DNA from: Psychromonas sp. SP041
GTDB lineage: Bacteria; Pseudomonadota; Gammaproteobacteria; Enterobacterales; Psychromonadaceae
DNA: 64,000 nucleotides
Assembly: GCF_000470315.2 (NCBI RefSeq)
Contig: NZ_CBRF02000015.1
Span: forward strand, 1-64,000
Reading direction: 5' to 3'
The notes under the pieces are model-generated. The model did not search any database, was not told the origin of the DNA, and saw only the letters and a list, made by a program, of their open reading frames with translations. The translations under genes were made by a program, and so were the position numbers. Shown piece after piece: positions 1 to 9,540 of this stretch. How positions within the stretch are numbered: position 1 is the first letter of the stretch; every line of letters begins with the position of its first letter.

Positions 1-112
1 TTGTGCGCGTAAATATCAGAGAGCCTGAGTTAGCTACTCAATGAGAGCTCGTACATAAGTGAGCGCTTTATTCTTAGTTATTAATTTTGTTGTTGACACA
101 GGGGAGTCCACA

Positions 113-198
113 TAGGTTGTTCCCTTTACGAAATTTACAACGAAGAAATAAGTTATTTTAACCAGTAAAATAGATCAGTTAATTAGTGTGATTGGTAT
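113..198. repeat. decayed copy of an inverted-repeat (MITE-like) element
   Basis: This stretch aligns over about 86 bases with the right half of the 161-bp element at 58332-58492. The shared core GTTATTTTAACCAG is identical (152-165 here, 58446-58459 there), ACAACG lies a little upstream in both, and both end in TTGGTATA. The left end of the element is not recognisable, so this is a truncated or eroded copy. No coding sequence is visible in 1-319. Confidence 0.6.
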
Positions 199-209
199 AA
201 TACTTAAAT

Positions 210-236
210 AGACCACATATTTAATTAAATTGGTAT
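210..236. repeat. isolated terminal repeat of the same element family
   Basis: The reverse complement begins ATACCAAT, continues AATTAAATA and ends GTGGTCT. It matches the left terminal repeat at 58332-58358 at about 22 of 27 positions. It lies 12 bases beyond the end of the decayed copy and in the same orientation as that copy's right end, suggesting tandem or nested insertions. Confidence 0.45.
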
Positions 237-263
237 AAAAAATGTCCAGTTAATTATAGACAC

Positions 264-288
264 AAAAAAGGCCAGCATAGCTGACCTT
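264..288 (-). terminator. rho-independent terminator of mdh
   Basis: Read on the minus strand, the stem AAGGTCAGC / GCTGGCCTT (one G-U pair, 3-base loop) is followed directly by a run of T. It lies about 30 bases beyond the mdh stop codon. Confidence 0.85.
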
Positions 289-319
289 ATCAATAATTTA
301 CAAAAAAGCTAAAAGTAGA

Positions 320-1255
320 TTAGCTATTTATAAAATCAACACCTTCTTGGATGTCTTTGTTAAGTGTTGCTAACATATCGTTTTTCGCTTTTTCTTCAAA
401 AGCTGATAATTTACCGTATGATAAAATTTCAACAACACCGTTAACACCTAGACGTACTGGATGAGCGAAGAAAGCAGCATCGCCATCAGCAACGTCTACG
501 TATGCGTAATCAACAACGTCTTCACCTTGAATACCTTTAACTAAAGATAGACAAAAACGAGCAGCAGCAGCACCCATAGATAATGTAGCAGAACCGCCAC
601 CCGCTTTAGCATTTACAACTTCAGTGCCCGCATTCTGGATACGTGGAGTTAGTGCAGCAACTTCTTCATCAGAGAAAGTTACGCCTTCAACTTGAGAAAG
701 AAGCGGTAAAATAGTTGTACCTGAGTGGCCACCAATAACTGGCACTTTAACTTCAGCAACGTTTAGACCTTTAAGTTCAGCAACAAACGCTTCACTACGG
801 ATAACATCAAGTGTTGTAACACCAAATACACGGTTTTTATCGTAAGTACCTGCTTTTTTAAACACTTCAGCAACAATTGGAACAGTTCCGTTTACAGGGT
901 TAGTAATAACACCAACTAATGCTTTAGGACAGTTAGCAACAATGCCTTCAGCTAATGTTTTGATAATACCAGCATTAACTGCGAATAAATCAGCACGATC
1001 CATGCCTGGCTTACGTGGCATACCCGCTGGGATGATTACGATATCAGCACCCGTTAATGCAGCACCTAACGCGTCAGCACCAAAACCTTCAACTTTAACA
1101 GCGGTTGGGATGTGAGATAAATCAACAGCAACACCAGGAACAACTGGAGCAACGTCATATAATGCTAATTCAGAACCAGCTGGTAGTTGAGTTTTTAATA
1201 ATAATGACAACGCTTGACCAATACCACCTGCAGCACCAAGAACAGCAACTTTCAT
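320..1255 (-). CDS. mdh: malate dehydrogenase (NAD+)
   Basis: Cytoplasmic TCA-cycle enzyme that interconverts malate and oxaloacetate with NAD. The protein is 311 aa (E. coli 312) and aligns nearly throughout. Visible are the Rossmann motif GAAGGIGQ at residues 7-14, the NAD-ribose Asp at residue 34, the substrate-binding arginines in [10 protein letters not shown] (about 81 and 87), NPVN, and the catalytic His in IGGHSG near 177. The ATG at 1255 was chosen because GGAG lies 7 bases upstream; a TTG four codons earlier would overlap that site. In E. coli mdh and argR are divergent neighbours; here a binding-protein gene lies between them. A terminator follows. Confidence 0.97.
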   Translation of the reverse strand: MKVAVLGAAGGIGQALSLLLKTQLPAGSELALYDVAPVVPGVAVDLSHIPTAVKVEGFGADALGAALTGADIVIIPAGMPRKPGMDRADLFAVNAGIIKTLAEGIVANCPKALVGVITNPVNGTVPIVAEVFKKAGTYDKNRVFGVTTLDVIRSEAFVAELKGLNVAEVKVPVIGGHSGTTILPLLSQVEGVTFSDEEVAALTPRIQNAGTEVVNAKAGGGSATLSMGAAAARFCLSLVKGIQGEDVVDYAYVDVADGDAAFFAHPVRLGVNGVVEILSYGKLSAFEEKAKNDMLATLNKDIQEGVDFINS

Positions 1256-1424
1256 ATTTTTCTCCAATGAAATAAAATTTTAAGTATTTAAGAATAACCG
1301 TATGCATTCTAAAGTGAATAAATACGCATGTGTGAAAAATGTTAAATAATTGTGATGAATGTAAAATAGTAGCTTATTTTAAGGACTGATTACCACTACT
1401 TTGTGAGTCGCTTTAATAACTATT

Positions 1425-2177
1425 TTAAGGGAAGTATTCCTGAAAGATCTTTGCATAAGTACCATTTTCAACAATTAGCTTCAAACCAAGGTTTAAACGG
1501 TCACGTAAAACATGATTATTTTTCTTAACGGCAATACCATAACCTTTAGAAAACTGTTCAACAAATACCGCTTCTGTTCTACTAATCACTAATGAGTTGT
1601 CTTCTTGTTTACTTAAAAAATTATTGATAACGGCAAAGTCAGCAAATACAGCATCAATTCGCGCTTGCTTCAAATCATTTAAAGCCGCTTGAGATGAATA
1701 ATAAGGCACGATATAGCTATTTTCTTTAGCAAATTTAATAAGATAATTTTGATTTGAGGTGTTAGCTTGAACCCCAATAAATTTTCCCTCTAATGAAAAC
1801 TTTCCCTGCAGTTGTTCTTTACTAATAAATACTGGCGGCACTTTATAGTAGCTATCACTAAAATCGACTTTCTCTAATCGTTCACTGGTGATATCCAAAG
1901 CAGCAATGACAGCATCATAACGCCCAAAAGGTAAGGTTAATAATAAGCCATCAAAACGGTGATGTTCAAAACTACATTGTAGATTAGCTTGCTCGCAAAT
2001 AGCCTTAGCAATATCGATGTCAAAACCTTGAATTTGTTTATCATCAGATAAGTATTCAAAAGGAAAATAATTAGCATCCGTAGCAAACGTTACTTGTAAT
2101 TGCTTTGATGTATTTGCACTCAATGACGTTGATAATAAGAGGCAAAGAAACGCAATTTGACGAGAAAAAGAAATCAT
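1425..2177 (-). CDS. periplasmic amino-acid-binding protein (SBP family 3)
   Basis: A 250-residue extracellular solute-binding protein of the family that serves polar amino acid ABC importers (ArtJ/HisJ/GlnH type). A cleavable signal peptide covers about residues 1-21 (AFLCLLLSTSLSA). The mature part has typical family sequence: FATDANYFPFEY, a GFDIDIAKAIC motif near 51-61, YDAVIAALDIT, and a C-terminal DRLNLGLKLIVENGTYAKI. No permease or ATPase gene is adjacent, so it is an orphan binding protein. It is divergent from argR with candidate ARG boxes between them, which makes arginine or a related basic amino acid a reasonable but unproven ligand. A chemosensory role is also possible. Confidence 0.85.
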   Translation of the reverse strand: MISFSRQIAFLCLLLSTSLSANTSKQLQVTFATDANYFPFEYLSDDKQIQGFDIDIAKAICEQANLQCSFEHHRFDGLLLTLPFGRYDAVIAALDITSERLEKVDFSDSYYKVPPVFISKEQLQGKFSLEGKFIGVQANTSNQNYLIKFAKENSYIVPYYSSQAALNDLKQARIDAVFADFAVINNFLSKQEDNSLVISRTEAVFVEQFSKGYGIAVKKNNHVLRDRLNLGLKLIVENGTYAKIFQEYFP

Positions 2178-2275
2178 AATGAATCATCCTGATAATATAA
2201 ATTTCATTCAAATTTTAGCAGAACTACATTAAAGAAAGTAGCGATGCTTATATAAATACCATTATTTGCAGTAAA

Positions 2276-2293
2276 ACGAATAAATATGCAAAA
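2276..2293. promoter_or_regulatory. candidate ARG box in the argR / binding-protein intergenic region
   Basis: The 18-base segment has core CGAATAAATATGCA, matching the ArgR palindrome TGAAT-WWWW-ATTCA with two mismatches. Half-sites TGAAT (2180-2184) and ATTCA (2206-2210) occur nearby. Autoregulation of argR by ArgR is known in E. coli; the site here is inferred from pattern only. Confidence 0.4.
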
Positions 2294-2374
2294 AAAGTGA
2301 CATTTAATCTATTAACGTAACGATGATTTAGATTAAGATACGAGCTTTATAATAATTTATATATAGGATCACAA

Positions 2375-2827
2375 ATGCGACAGACTTCTGAACTAATGGA
2401 CTTCTTTAAATGCTTACTTAAAAAAGAACATTTAAGCTCACAGAGCGAGATAGTCGATGCTCTAATAGAAGCTGGGTTTACGCATATTAACCAATCTAAA
2501 GTGTCGCGCATGTTAAGTAAAACAGGTGCAGTTAGAACACGTAATGCAACGGGTGAAATGGTGTATTGTTTACCTGCAGAGTTAGGTATTCCAGCAACCA
2601 CCAGCCCACTTAAAAACTTAGTGGTAGATATAGACAGAAATGATAGCTTAATCGTTATTCGCACTAGTCCAGGCGCAGCACAGTTAATAGCCCGCTTATT
2701 AGACTCAATGGGTAAAGCAGAAGGGATATTAGGCACTATCGCAGGCGATGATACTATTTATATCGCGCCGAGTAATACTCGAGAGATCGAAGCAACATTA
2801 GCTGTTGTACATAAACTATTTGATTAA
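2375..2827 (+). CDS. argR: arginine repressor ArgR
   Basis: Hexameric, arginine-dependent transcription factor controlling arginine biosynthesis and transport. It is 150 aa (E. coli 156) and similar throughout. The N-terminal winged helix occupies about residues 1-70, with the recognition-helix motif NQSKVSRML. The C-terminal oligomerisation and arginine-binding domain carries [13 protein letters not shown] and GTIAGDDTI, whose Asp pair contacts arginine in the family. The ATG start lies just after an AGGATC ribosome-binding site. It is transcribed away from mdh and the binding protein. Only the extreme C-terminus differs clearly from E. coli. Confidence 0.97.
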   Translation: MRQTSELMDFFKCLLKKEHLSSQSEIVDALIEAGFTHINQSKVSRMLSKTGAVRTRNATGEMVYCLPAELGIPATTSPLKNLVVDIDRNDSLIVIRTSPGAAQLIARLLDSMGKAEGILGTIAGDDTIYIAPSNTREIEATLAVVHKLFD

Positions 2828-3244
2828 TTCGTCTACAACATTAAACCTCTTCCGCATTAATCCAATATACCAGTGATATGAGAGCTAGTTGTAACGCTCT
2901 CTTACTGATTACTTCGCCCAATCTATTCTAATAATATCAATAGTTAACGCTATCCATCTGTATTTTAACAACATTTAAAATTCCATTTAAAACAATATGA
3001 CTTAAATAATGTTGTTTAAAAATGCGATGTAAAAAAATGTAGTCTAAATAAGACACTCTAAACAATGATATTTAGAAATGCTTTTCTATACTTAACGGCA
3101 CTTAACTATCATTAACAATAGCTCTCATTAAATAATGAATTGATCCCGCATATTAAAATAAGCAATCAGATACCAATATTTAATTATTTATTTAATGAGC
3201 AAAAGTGAATAAAAAGTTAAAGCGAAATAAAAAGTGAGGCAGAA
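2828..3244. other. intergenic, no gene seen
   Basis: AT-rich spacer between argR and the pilin gene. A weak hairpin (GAGAGC / GCTCTC, 2880-2901) follows argR but lacks a T run. No convincing promoter motif for the pilin and no open frame of note were found. Confidence 0.5.
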
Positions 3245-3694
3245 ATGAATGAATTAATCATTAATGTGAATAGATTAGATATTGGAATGAATAAACTGCG
3301 TGGTTTTACGTTAGTTGAATTGCTGATTTGCCTTGCCATTATCGCCATATTAGCAGGTATTGCTTACCCTTCTTACCAAAACTTTGTGATAGCAACACGA
3401 CGAGGCGATGCGCAAAGTGAACTGATAAAAGCTCAGATAGAGCAAAGTAGCTACCGTATTATGCATCCGATTTATATTAGTACCCCAAGCTCTGCAGGCT
3501 TACCTTCAAATAACCAATATTATACATTTAGTATTGTTTCTAGCGCCGCTCATACCTACGTGATGAAAGCAGTAGCTAACGTGAACAGTTCTCAAAATAA
3601 TGATAAAACGCCATGTAAGACGCTATTTATCAATCAAAATAATGTTAAAACAAGTGATGGTAGTGAAGACAATGCTTTTTGCTGGCATCAATAG
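3245..3694 (+). CDS. type IV pilin, PilE-like minor/major pilin
   Basis: Type IV prepilin of 149 aa. The prepilin peptidase motif is G-FTLVELL, with cleavage after Gly20, methylation of Phe21, and Glu5 of the mature protein present. It is followed by the hydrophobic helix ICLAIIAILAGIAYPSY, as in PilE. Two cysteines near the C-terminus (in TPCK and AFCW) probably close the pilin D-loop. The start at 3245 has a good ribosome-binding site (GTGAGG) but gives a long 20-residue leader. An internal ATG at 3287 would give the usual 6-residue leader MNKLRG but has no clear binding site. The gene stands alone; the retraction ATPase pilU is about 55 kb away. Confidence 0.85.
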   Translation: MNELIINVNRLDIGMNKLRGFTLVELLICLAIIAILAGIAYPSYQNFVIATRRGDAQSELIKAQIEQSSYRIMHPIYISTPSSAGLPSNNQYYTFSIVSSAAHTYVMKAVANVNSSQNNDKTPCKTLFINQNNVKTSDGSEDNAFCWHQ

Positions 3695-3754
3695 AGAGTC
3701 TCTATAAAACAAGGCTATCTACCATGCACAACAAAAAACATTTTTATTGGTTAC

Positions 3755-3796
3755 TTCTTTATTCTTTATTCTTTATTCTTTATTACCGATTACCGA
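3755..3796. repeat. heptamer tandem repeats
   Basis: Four perfect copies of TTCTTTA (3755-3782) are followed at once by two copies of TTACCGA (3783-3796). They lie in the gap between the convergent pilin and slt genes. Confidence 0.85.
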
Positions 3797-3857
3797 TTAG
3801 CGGCTTAGTATATTCAGAGGTAACCATTATTAGCTAGTCGTAATCTTTACCTAAAGC

Positions 3858-5780
3858 TTAATATTCACCCAGTAATTCTTCATTTTTAAGAAACGTTAAA
3901 GGCTTGCCTAAGACATGCTGATAAATAACATTGTAAGCTAATACATTTTGTACATAAGCACGAGTTTCATAAAAAGGAATAGTGTCTACCCAACTATCAA
4001 TTTCGATACCTTTATTGCCTTTTTTCTTCCCTGCGCTAACCCATCTATCTACTCGATGAGGACCCGCATTATAAGCGGCAGTGGCTAATACTCGATTCCC
4101 GCTATAACGCTCTAATAACTCATTAAAGTATCCAGCACCTAATTGAACATTAATTTCACCTTGGTCAAGCTGAGAAATATCTTTGTACGACGTTAACCCA
4201 ATTTTTTTAGCCGTTTCTTCTGCGGTTTTAGGCATTAATTGCATATAACCACTTGCTCCAACTGGTGATTTAGCATGTTGATCAAAACTACTTTCTCTAC
4301 GCGTAATCGCATAAATATACGTTTCTTCTATATTGTATTGTTTCGCTGCACCAACAAATAACTCTTTTTTAGCATTAGGGAAACGAATACCAAGTGCATT
4401 CCAGCTTTTAGAGCTAATACTTGCTAATACAGATAAGTACGGCCAGTTATTATTAAAAGCATACAACCCTAATTGCTGTTGTTTCGCTACGCTTTGCTTA
4501 CTAAGAATACGGTACCACTGCCCTTTCGCTTGTTTATTTAGGTTGTGAAATAACATCTCTTTAATAACGGCTAAATCACCTTTTAAGGCACTTAACCCAT
4601 CAATTTCTTCTTTAATAATTTGTTCATTAAGTGAGAAATTCACGCCTAACTTTTGAGAAGCCATAAAACCATGGAAGTTACGATTTTTTGCTACTTGTTG
4701 GTACAACACTTTAGCTTTATCTGCCTCACCAGCTTGCTCTAAAACACGCGCTTGCCAGTATTTCCATGCTGATGAATTACGTTCTGTTTTAGGTAATTGA
4801 GAAATCCAAAACTTAATATTATTCCAATCTTCACGTTTAATCGCATAACGAATACGTTGTTCGATTAATGACACATTACCTAAGGCGCCTAGCTCTTTAT
4901 CTAACCATGAGAAATATTTACTTTTATTACGCTGCACAATAACGCTAGCAAATTGTGTTTTAATACGTTTATTCTCAGCAGCAGTGAAAGGTACTTTCTT
5001 ATCAAATTTAGTATAAGCTTTCATCGCTAAATCAATATCAATCTTTGCTAAACGTTGAATCGTTGGCACTAAAAAACCAAAGCTATCTGCTTTACGAGAA
5101 GAAAATAATTGACTATCTAATACATTTTTTGGATTTTGTTGAAGCTCATATAACTCAGTAGCTACTGCGGCTGTTTTCTTATCCATTCTAGCAATCAAGA
5201 AACGCATTAAACCCTGTTTGTTTTTTACATAAGCTAATTGGAAGCGTTGCCATACATCTTGTTTCGTTAATTGTTTATCATTTTGATAAAACACGAATAC
5301 ATCATCACAAGCATTAGGCAGAGAGGTACTAGATAACCAGTATTTTTGAGCATCAGACCAAGCTTGCTGGCTTTTCCCTGTTGCAATAGAAGCTTGTAAA
5401 TAATGACATTTCAATGTTTTATTATTTGGCATTCTAGGGAAAGCAGTTAAGAATTGTGACCAATTTTTCTGTCTCGAAAGCGAAAACAAATAAGTACGTT
5501 GTAAATCATCCGTAACCACTTTACCTTTATTACTATCGATAAAGTTTAAAACAGTTTGATCATTAACTTCATTAATATTCGCTTTTAAATAATTATATTC
5601 TGCAATATAAGCGAGCGGATAATCAGTTATTTTTTCAATATTCTGATTGGCTTTTTGCCATTCTTTTTTCTCTTGTAAATCTAAAGTTTCAGTGAAAATT
5701 TCACGTTGAACATCTAAACTTAATGCACTACTTATGCTTGATGCAGAAAACAACAAGCACCCTAAAATTAATTTTCTCAT
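3858..5780 (-). CDS. slt: soluble lytic murein transglycosylase
   Basis: Periplasmic enzyme that cleaves peptidoglycan glycan strands to 1,6-anhydromuropeptides. It is 640 aa, close to Slt70. A signal peptide (LILGCLLFSASSISS) comes first, then a long alpha-helical superhelix ring of degenerate TPR-like units. The C-terminal lysozyme-like domain starts near residue 475. It contains the catalytic Glu in RRESSF, then GASGYMQLMPKTA, and AAYNAGPHRVDRW near the end, the usual family-1 transglycosylase motifs. It lies 39 bases after yejF on the same strand, but the 5' gap probably carries its own promoter. Nothing unusual seen. Confidence 0.95.
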   Translation of the reverse strand: MRKLILGCLLFSASSISSALSLDVQREIFTETLDLQEKKEWQKANQNIEKITDYPLAYIAEYNYLKANINEVNDQTVLNFIDSNKGKVVTDDLQRTYLFSLSRQKNWSQFLTAFPRMPNNKTLKCHYLQASIATGKSQQAWSDAQKYWLSSTSLPNACDDVFVFYQNDKQLTKQDVWQRFQLAYVKNKQGLMRFLIARMDKKTAAVATELYELQQNPKNVLDSQLFSSRKADSFGFLVPTIQRLAKIDIDLAMKAYTKFDKKVPFTAAENKRIKTQFASVIVQRNKSKYFSWLDKELGALGNVSLIEQRIRYAIKREDWNNIKFWISQLPKTERNSSAWKYWQARVLEQAGEADKAKVLYQQVAKNRNFHGFMASQKLGVNFSLNEQIIKEEIDGLSALKGDLAVIKEMLFHNLNKQAKGQWYRILSKQSVAKQQQLGLYAFNNNWPYLSVLASISSKSWNALGIRFPNAKKELFVGAAKQYNIEETYIYAITRRESSFDQHAKSPVGASGYMQLMPKTAEETAKKIGLTSYKDISQLDQGEINVQLGAGYFNELLERYSGNRVLATAAYNAGPHRVDRWVSAGKKKGNKGIEIDSWVDTIPFYETRAYVQNVLAYNVIYQHVLGKPLTFLKNEELLGEY

Positions 5781-5819
5781 AACATCCCAATGTAAATAAT
5801 AGATAATTTAAACATCATT

Positions 5820-7412
5820 TCATAAAATGGTCGATGATAGCAACTCTTGTGTATAAGGATGCTGTGCATTTTCAAATATAGTTGAAGTAAAACCTTGTTC
5901 AACTATTTCACCCGCCTTCATTACCAGCACTCGATGACTCACCGCTTTAACCACTGATAAGTCATGACTGATAAATAAATAGCTTAATGAAAATTCTTTT
6001 TGTAATGCTTTTAATAATTCAATAATTTGTTTTTGAATACTTCTATCTAAGGCTGATGTTGGTTCATCTAATACAATAAGCTTTGGTTTTAATATCAAGG
6101 CTCTTGCAATAGCAATTCGCTGCCGCTGCCCGCCTGAAAATTGGTGCGGGTATCGATTAGCGGCACTTTCATCTAAACCAACTTTAATCAGTACCTGTGA
6201 AACTTGCTCATTAATATCTTGGTCACTTAAGGCTTTATCGGTATTAAATACATGTACACCTTCTGCAATGATATCTTGCACTGACATTCTCGGGCTCAAG
6301 CTGGCGTAAGGATCTTGAAATACAATTTGCAACTCCTGACGAAGTGCTTGTAAATCATCTTTTGCTAGCCCATTAATGCTTTGACCTAGATAGACAACCT
6401 GACCAGTATGCTTATTCAAATGTAATAATGCTTGGGCTAAAGTACTTTTCCCTGAGCCACTTTCACCCACTAACGCTAACGTTTCTGCTTCATGTATTTT
6501 TAATGAAACATTTTTCACCACATCTAATGATTTTGTTGTTTTCCCCCAAAAATTCTTTTTGACAGGAAAGCTTACATTCATATTTTCTGCTTCAAGAATC
6601 ACTTTAGGATCAACGAGAGATGCCATTTCCCCTGTTGGAACCGCCTTTAACAATTTCTTAGTATATTGGTGGTCAGGTGAATCAAAAAGCGCCTGTGTTG
6701 CTTGATACTCCACTTGCTGACCTTTACACATCACTAATACATGATCCGAAAATTGCTGAACAATATTAAGGTCATGAGTGATCAACAAAATCGCCATATT
6801 TAAACGTTGCTGTAATGATTTCAATAACGTCAAAATTTGTTTTTGAATCGTTGCATCTAAAGCCGTTGTTGGTTCGTCAGCAATTAATAGATTAGGTTCA
6901 TTAGCAAGTGCCATCGCAATCATGACACGTTGACGTTGCCCTCCAGATAATTCATGAGGATAAGCTTTTAAACGTGAAGCAGGACTGTCTATCCCCACTA
7001 ACTCTAATAACTCAAGGGTACGTAATTGTGCCTTTTTACCCATTAACCCTTTATGTAATAACAACGTTTCTTCGATCTGTTTTTCAATACTATGCAATGG
7101 ATTTAACGACGTCATTGGTTCTTGAAAAATCATACTTATTTTATTACCGCGAACCGCTTCTAAGACAGCATCTGACTTCCCCATCAGAGACTCACCTTCA
7201 AAGATAATATCACCACTAGGATGATGTGCATGTGGGTAAGGTAATAATTGCAGTATTGAGAGTGCCGTCAATGATTTTCCAGATCCACTTTCACCAACAA
7301 TAGCTAATGTTTTACCTTGCTCTAAACTAAAGCTAACACCAGATAAGATATTTTGCTCTGCAAAGCTGACCGCTAAATTATCGACTTTTAAAAGACACGA
7401 CTGTTCACTCAT
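5820..7412 (-). CDS. yejF: peptide ABC transporter ATP-binding protein YejF
   Basis: Double ATPase subunit of the YejABEF importer for oligopeptides (in E. coli also the entry route of microcin C). The 530 aa contain two complete ABC domains. The first has Walker A GESGSGKS near residue 38 and signature LSGGQRQR near 156. The second has Walker A near 315 and signature FSGGQRQR near 427, each followed by a Walker B with DEPT. The oligopeptide-type C-terminal extension is present after each domain. The start overlaps the end of yejE by 4 bases, indicating translational coupling. Confidence 0.95.
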   Translation of the reverse strand: MSEQSCLLKVDNLAVSFAEQNILSGVSFSLEQGKTLAIVGESGSGKSLTALSILQLLPYPHAHHPSGDIIFEGESLMGKSDAVLEAVRGNKISMIFQEPMTSLNPLHSIEKQIEETLLLHKGLMGKKAQLRTLELLELVGIDSPASRLKAYPHELSGGQRQRVMIAMALANEPNLLIADEPTTALDATIQKQILTLLKSLQQRLNMAILLITHDLNIVQQFSDHVLVMCKGQQVEYQATQALFDSPDHQYTKKLLKAVPTGEMASLVDPKVILEAENMNVSFPVKKNFWGKTTKSLDVVKNVSLKIHEAETLALVGESGSGKSTLAQALLHLNKHTGQVVYLGQSINGLAKDDLQALRQELQIVFQDPYASLSPRMSVQDIIAEGVHVFNTDKALSDQDINEQVSQVLIKVGLDESAANRYPHQFSGGQRQRIAIARALILKPKLIVLDEPTSALDRSIQKQIIELLKALQKEFSLSYLFISHDLSVVKAVSHRVLVMKAGEIVEQGFTSTIFENAQHPYTQELLSSTIL

Positions 7413-8458
7413 AATGTTTTCCTCGGGTCAAAAGCATCACGCGCGGCTTCTCCAATAAAGACTAATAACACTAAAATACTCGATAAAGAGATAAAAGCAG
7501 TAATCGCTAACCAAGGCGCATGTAAGTTTTCTTTACCTTGGGAAATCATTTCACCTAAAGAAGCTGAGCCCAACGGTAACCCAAACCCTAAAAAGTCCAA
7601 TGACGTTAACGTGGTTAATGCACCAGTAAATAAATAAGGCATGAAGGTTAAGGTTGCAATCATTGCATTAGGGAGAATATGTTTGAACATAATTTTACTG
7701 TCTTTTACACCTAACGCTTTTGCTGCTTTTACATATTCTAAATGGCGTCCACGCAAAAACTCAGCACGTACCACGCTGACTAAACTAGGCCAACTAAAGA
7801 GAATCATTAACCCCAATAACCAAGTGAAGGTAGGCTCTACAAAACTCGCTAAAATAATCAACATAAAGAGCATTGGCAGCCCTTCCCATATTTCTAGTAA
7901 ACGTTGACCAATTAAATCAATTTTACCGCCATAATAACCTTGTATGGCGCCGACAATAACACCAATAATTGAACTTACTATGGTGAGCGATAATGCAAAA
8001 ACAACTGAGATACGAAACCCATACACTAAACGAGCAACTACATCTCGCCCTTGGTCATCTGTACCTAACCAATTCACTGCATCTGGCGCCGAAGGTGCTG
8101 CACTGGTTAATTCATAATTAATGGAATCGTAATAAAATGGAATGAGCGGCCAAATCATCCACCCTTCTTTATTAATTTGTAGGACCATATAAGGGTCTCG
8201 ATAATCCGTGTTGATATCAAAATCACCGCCCAATTGATCTTCCGGAATATCTTGTACAATTGGGAAATACCAATTCGATTGATAAGACACCATAATTGGC
8301 TTGTCATTTACCCATGCTTCCCCGATTAAACTGAGTAAAAATAAAATGCTAAAAATCCATAACGAATAATAACCGCGTTTATTCGCTTTAAACTGTGCCC
8401 ATCGTTGATGGTTGCTTGGATTTTTTTTGATGCGTTGCCAAGTAAGTAATAACGACAT
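7409..8458 (-). CDS. yejE: peptide ABC transporter permease YejE
   Basis: Inner-membrane permease of the YejABEF system, 349 aa. The first membrane segment (about 33-54) is followed by a long periplasmic insert of about 80 residues, as in E. coli YejE. Five further membrane helices form the transporter core. The EAA loop that contacts YejF is visible as EYVKAAKALGVKDSKIMF near 241-258, followed by HILPNAM. Its stop and the yejF start overlap, and its start abuts the yejB stop. Confidence 0.94.
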   Translation of the reverse strand: MSLLLTWQRIKKNPSNHQRWAQFKANKRGYYSLWIFSILFLLSLIGEAWVNDKPIMVSYQSNWYFPIVQDIPEDQLGGDFDINTDYRDPYMVLQINKEGWMIWPLIPFYYDSINYELTSAAPSAPDAVNWLGTDDQGRDVVARLVYGFRISVVFALSLTIVSSIIGVIVGAIQGYYGGKIDLIGQRLLEIWEGLPMLFMLIILASFVEPTFTWLLGLMILFSWPSLVSVVRAEFLRGRHLEYVKAAKALGVKDSKIMFKHILPNAMIATLTFMPYLFTGALTTLTSLDFLGFGLPLGSASLGEMISQGKENLHAPWLAITAFISLSSILVLLVFIGEAARDAFDPRKTL

Positions 8459-9540
8459 TATTGACCCTCGAATGTAATGCGTGGATCGATTAAGGTATAG
8501 GTAACATCACTGATTAACTTAAGCACTAAACCAACTAACGTAAAGATATAAAGAGAACCAAAAATAACCGGGTAGTCTCGCGTTATTACTGATTCAAAAC
8601 TCAGTAAACCTAACCCATCTAATGAGAAAATAACTTCAATCAACATCGAGCCAGTAAAGAAAATACCAATTAATGCCGCAGGTAAACCAGCTAAAACTAA
8701 TAACATTGCATTACGGAAAATATGACCATATAAAACACGATTTTTTGAACAACCTTTAGCCCGCGCGGTAATGACGTATTGTTTATTGATTTCATCTAGA
8801 AAGGAGTTTTTAGTTAACATGGTGAGTGTTGCAAAGCTTGCTAGTACACTTGCTAATATCGGTAAAACTAAATGCCAAAAATAATCTTTTATTTGCCCAA
8901 ATAAAGTTAATTGGTCAAAGTTGTCAGACGTTAAACCTCGTAATGGAAACCAACTAACATAAGATCCACCAGCAAATAACACCACTAAAATAATCGCGAA
9001 AATAAAGGCAGGAATAGCATAACCAACAGTAACAATTGTACTAGTCCAAACATCAAATTTAGTACCATGCGCCGTGGCTTTTTTAATGCCTAACGGAATA
9101 GAAATTAAATAGGCGAGTAACGTCGTCCATAAACCTAAAGAAATAGACACAGGCATTTTTTCGTAAATCAAATCAATTACGCTCTTATCTCGGTAAAAAC
9201 TATCACCAAAATCAAAGTTAATATAACGCCATAGCATTGAAAAGTAACGTTCTACGAGAGGTTTATCAAAGCCATACAACTTCTCTAGCGTGGTAATATA
9301 TTCAGGGTCGACTCCCTGTGCACCACGATATTGACTACCACTATTTGAGCCTTGTTTTATCTCACTACTCGTACTCGACGTCACACGAGACGTCGCTTCA
9401 GAATCAATACCTTGATATTTGGCAATAGCTTGTTCAACAGGGCCGCCTGGTGCGACTTGGACAATAAAAAAGTTGAGCGTCATGATGCCAATTAAGGTTG
9501 GAATAATCAGTAACAGCCTCTTTAAAATATATTGATGCAT
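8458..9540 (-). CDS. yejB: peptide ABC transporter permease YejB
   Basis: Second permease of YejABEF, 360 aa. The N-terminus [20 protein letters not shown] is the typical first membrane segment of the DppB/OppB family. It is followed by the [10 protein letters not shown]-like motif (here VQVAPGGP) and a Ser/Thr-rich insert near residues 45-80. The EAA motif [23 protein letters not shown] is near 255-277. Overlaps at both ends with yejA and yejE (TAATG type) show one operon. Confidence 0.94.
   Translation of the reverse strand: MHQYILKRLLLIIPTLIGIMTLNFFIVQVAPGGPVEQAIAKYQGIDSEATSRVTSSTSSEIKQGSNSGSQYRGAQGVDPEYITTLEKLYGFDKPLVERYFSMLWRYINFDFGDSFYRDKSVIDLIYEKMPVSISLGLWTTLLAYLISIPLGIKKATAHGTKFDVWTSTIVTVGYAIPAFIFAIILVVLFAGGSYVSWFPLRGLTSDNFDQLTLFGQIKDYFWHLVLPILASVLASFATLTMLTKNSFLDEINKQYVITARAKGCSKNRVLYGHIFRNAMLLVLAGLPAALIGIFFTGSMLIEVIFSLDGLGLLSFESVITRDYPVIFGSLYIFTLVGLVLKLISDVTYTLIDPRITFEGQ

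Noticed and set aside
2347-2736. Open frame antisense to argR
   Set aside because: It mirrors argR codon structure, has no ribosome-binding site and no recognisable protein features.
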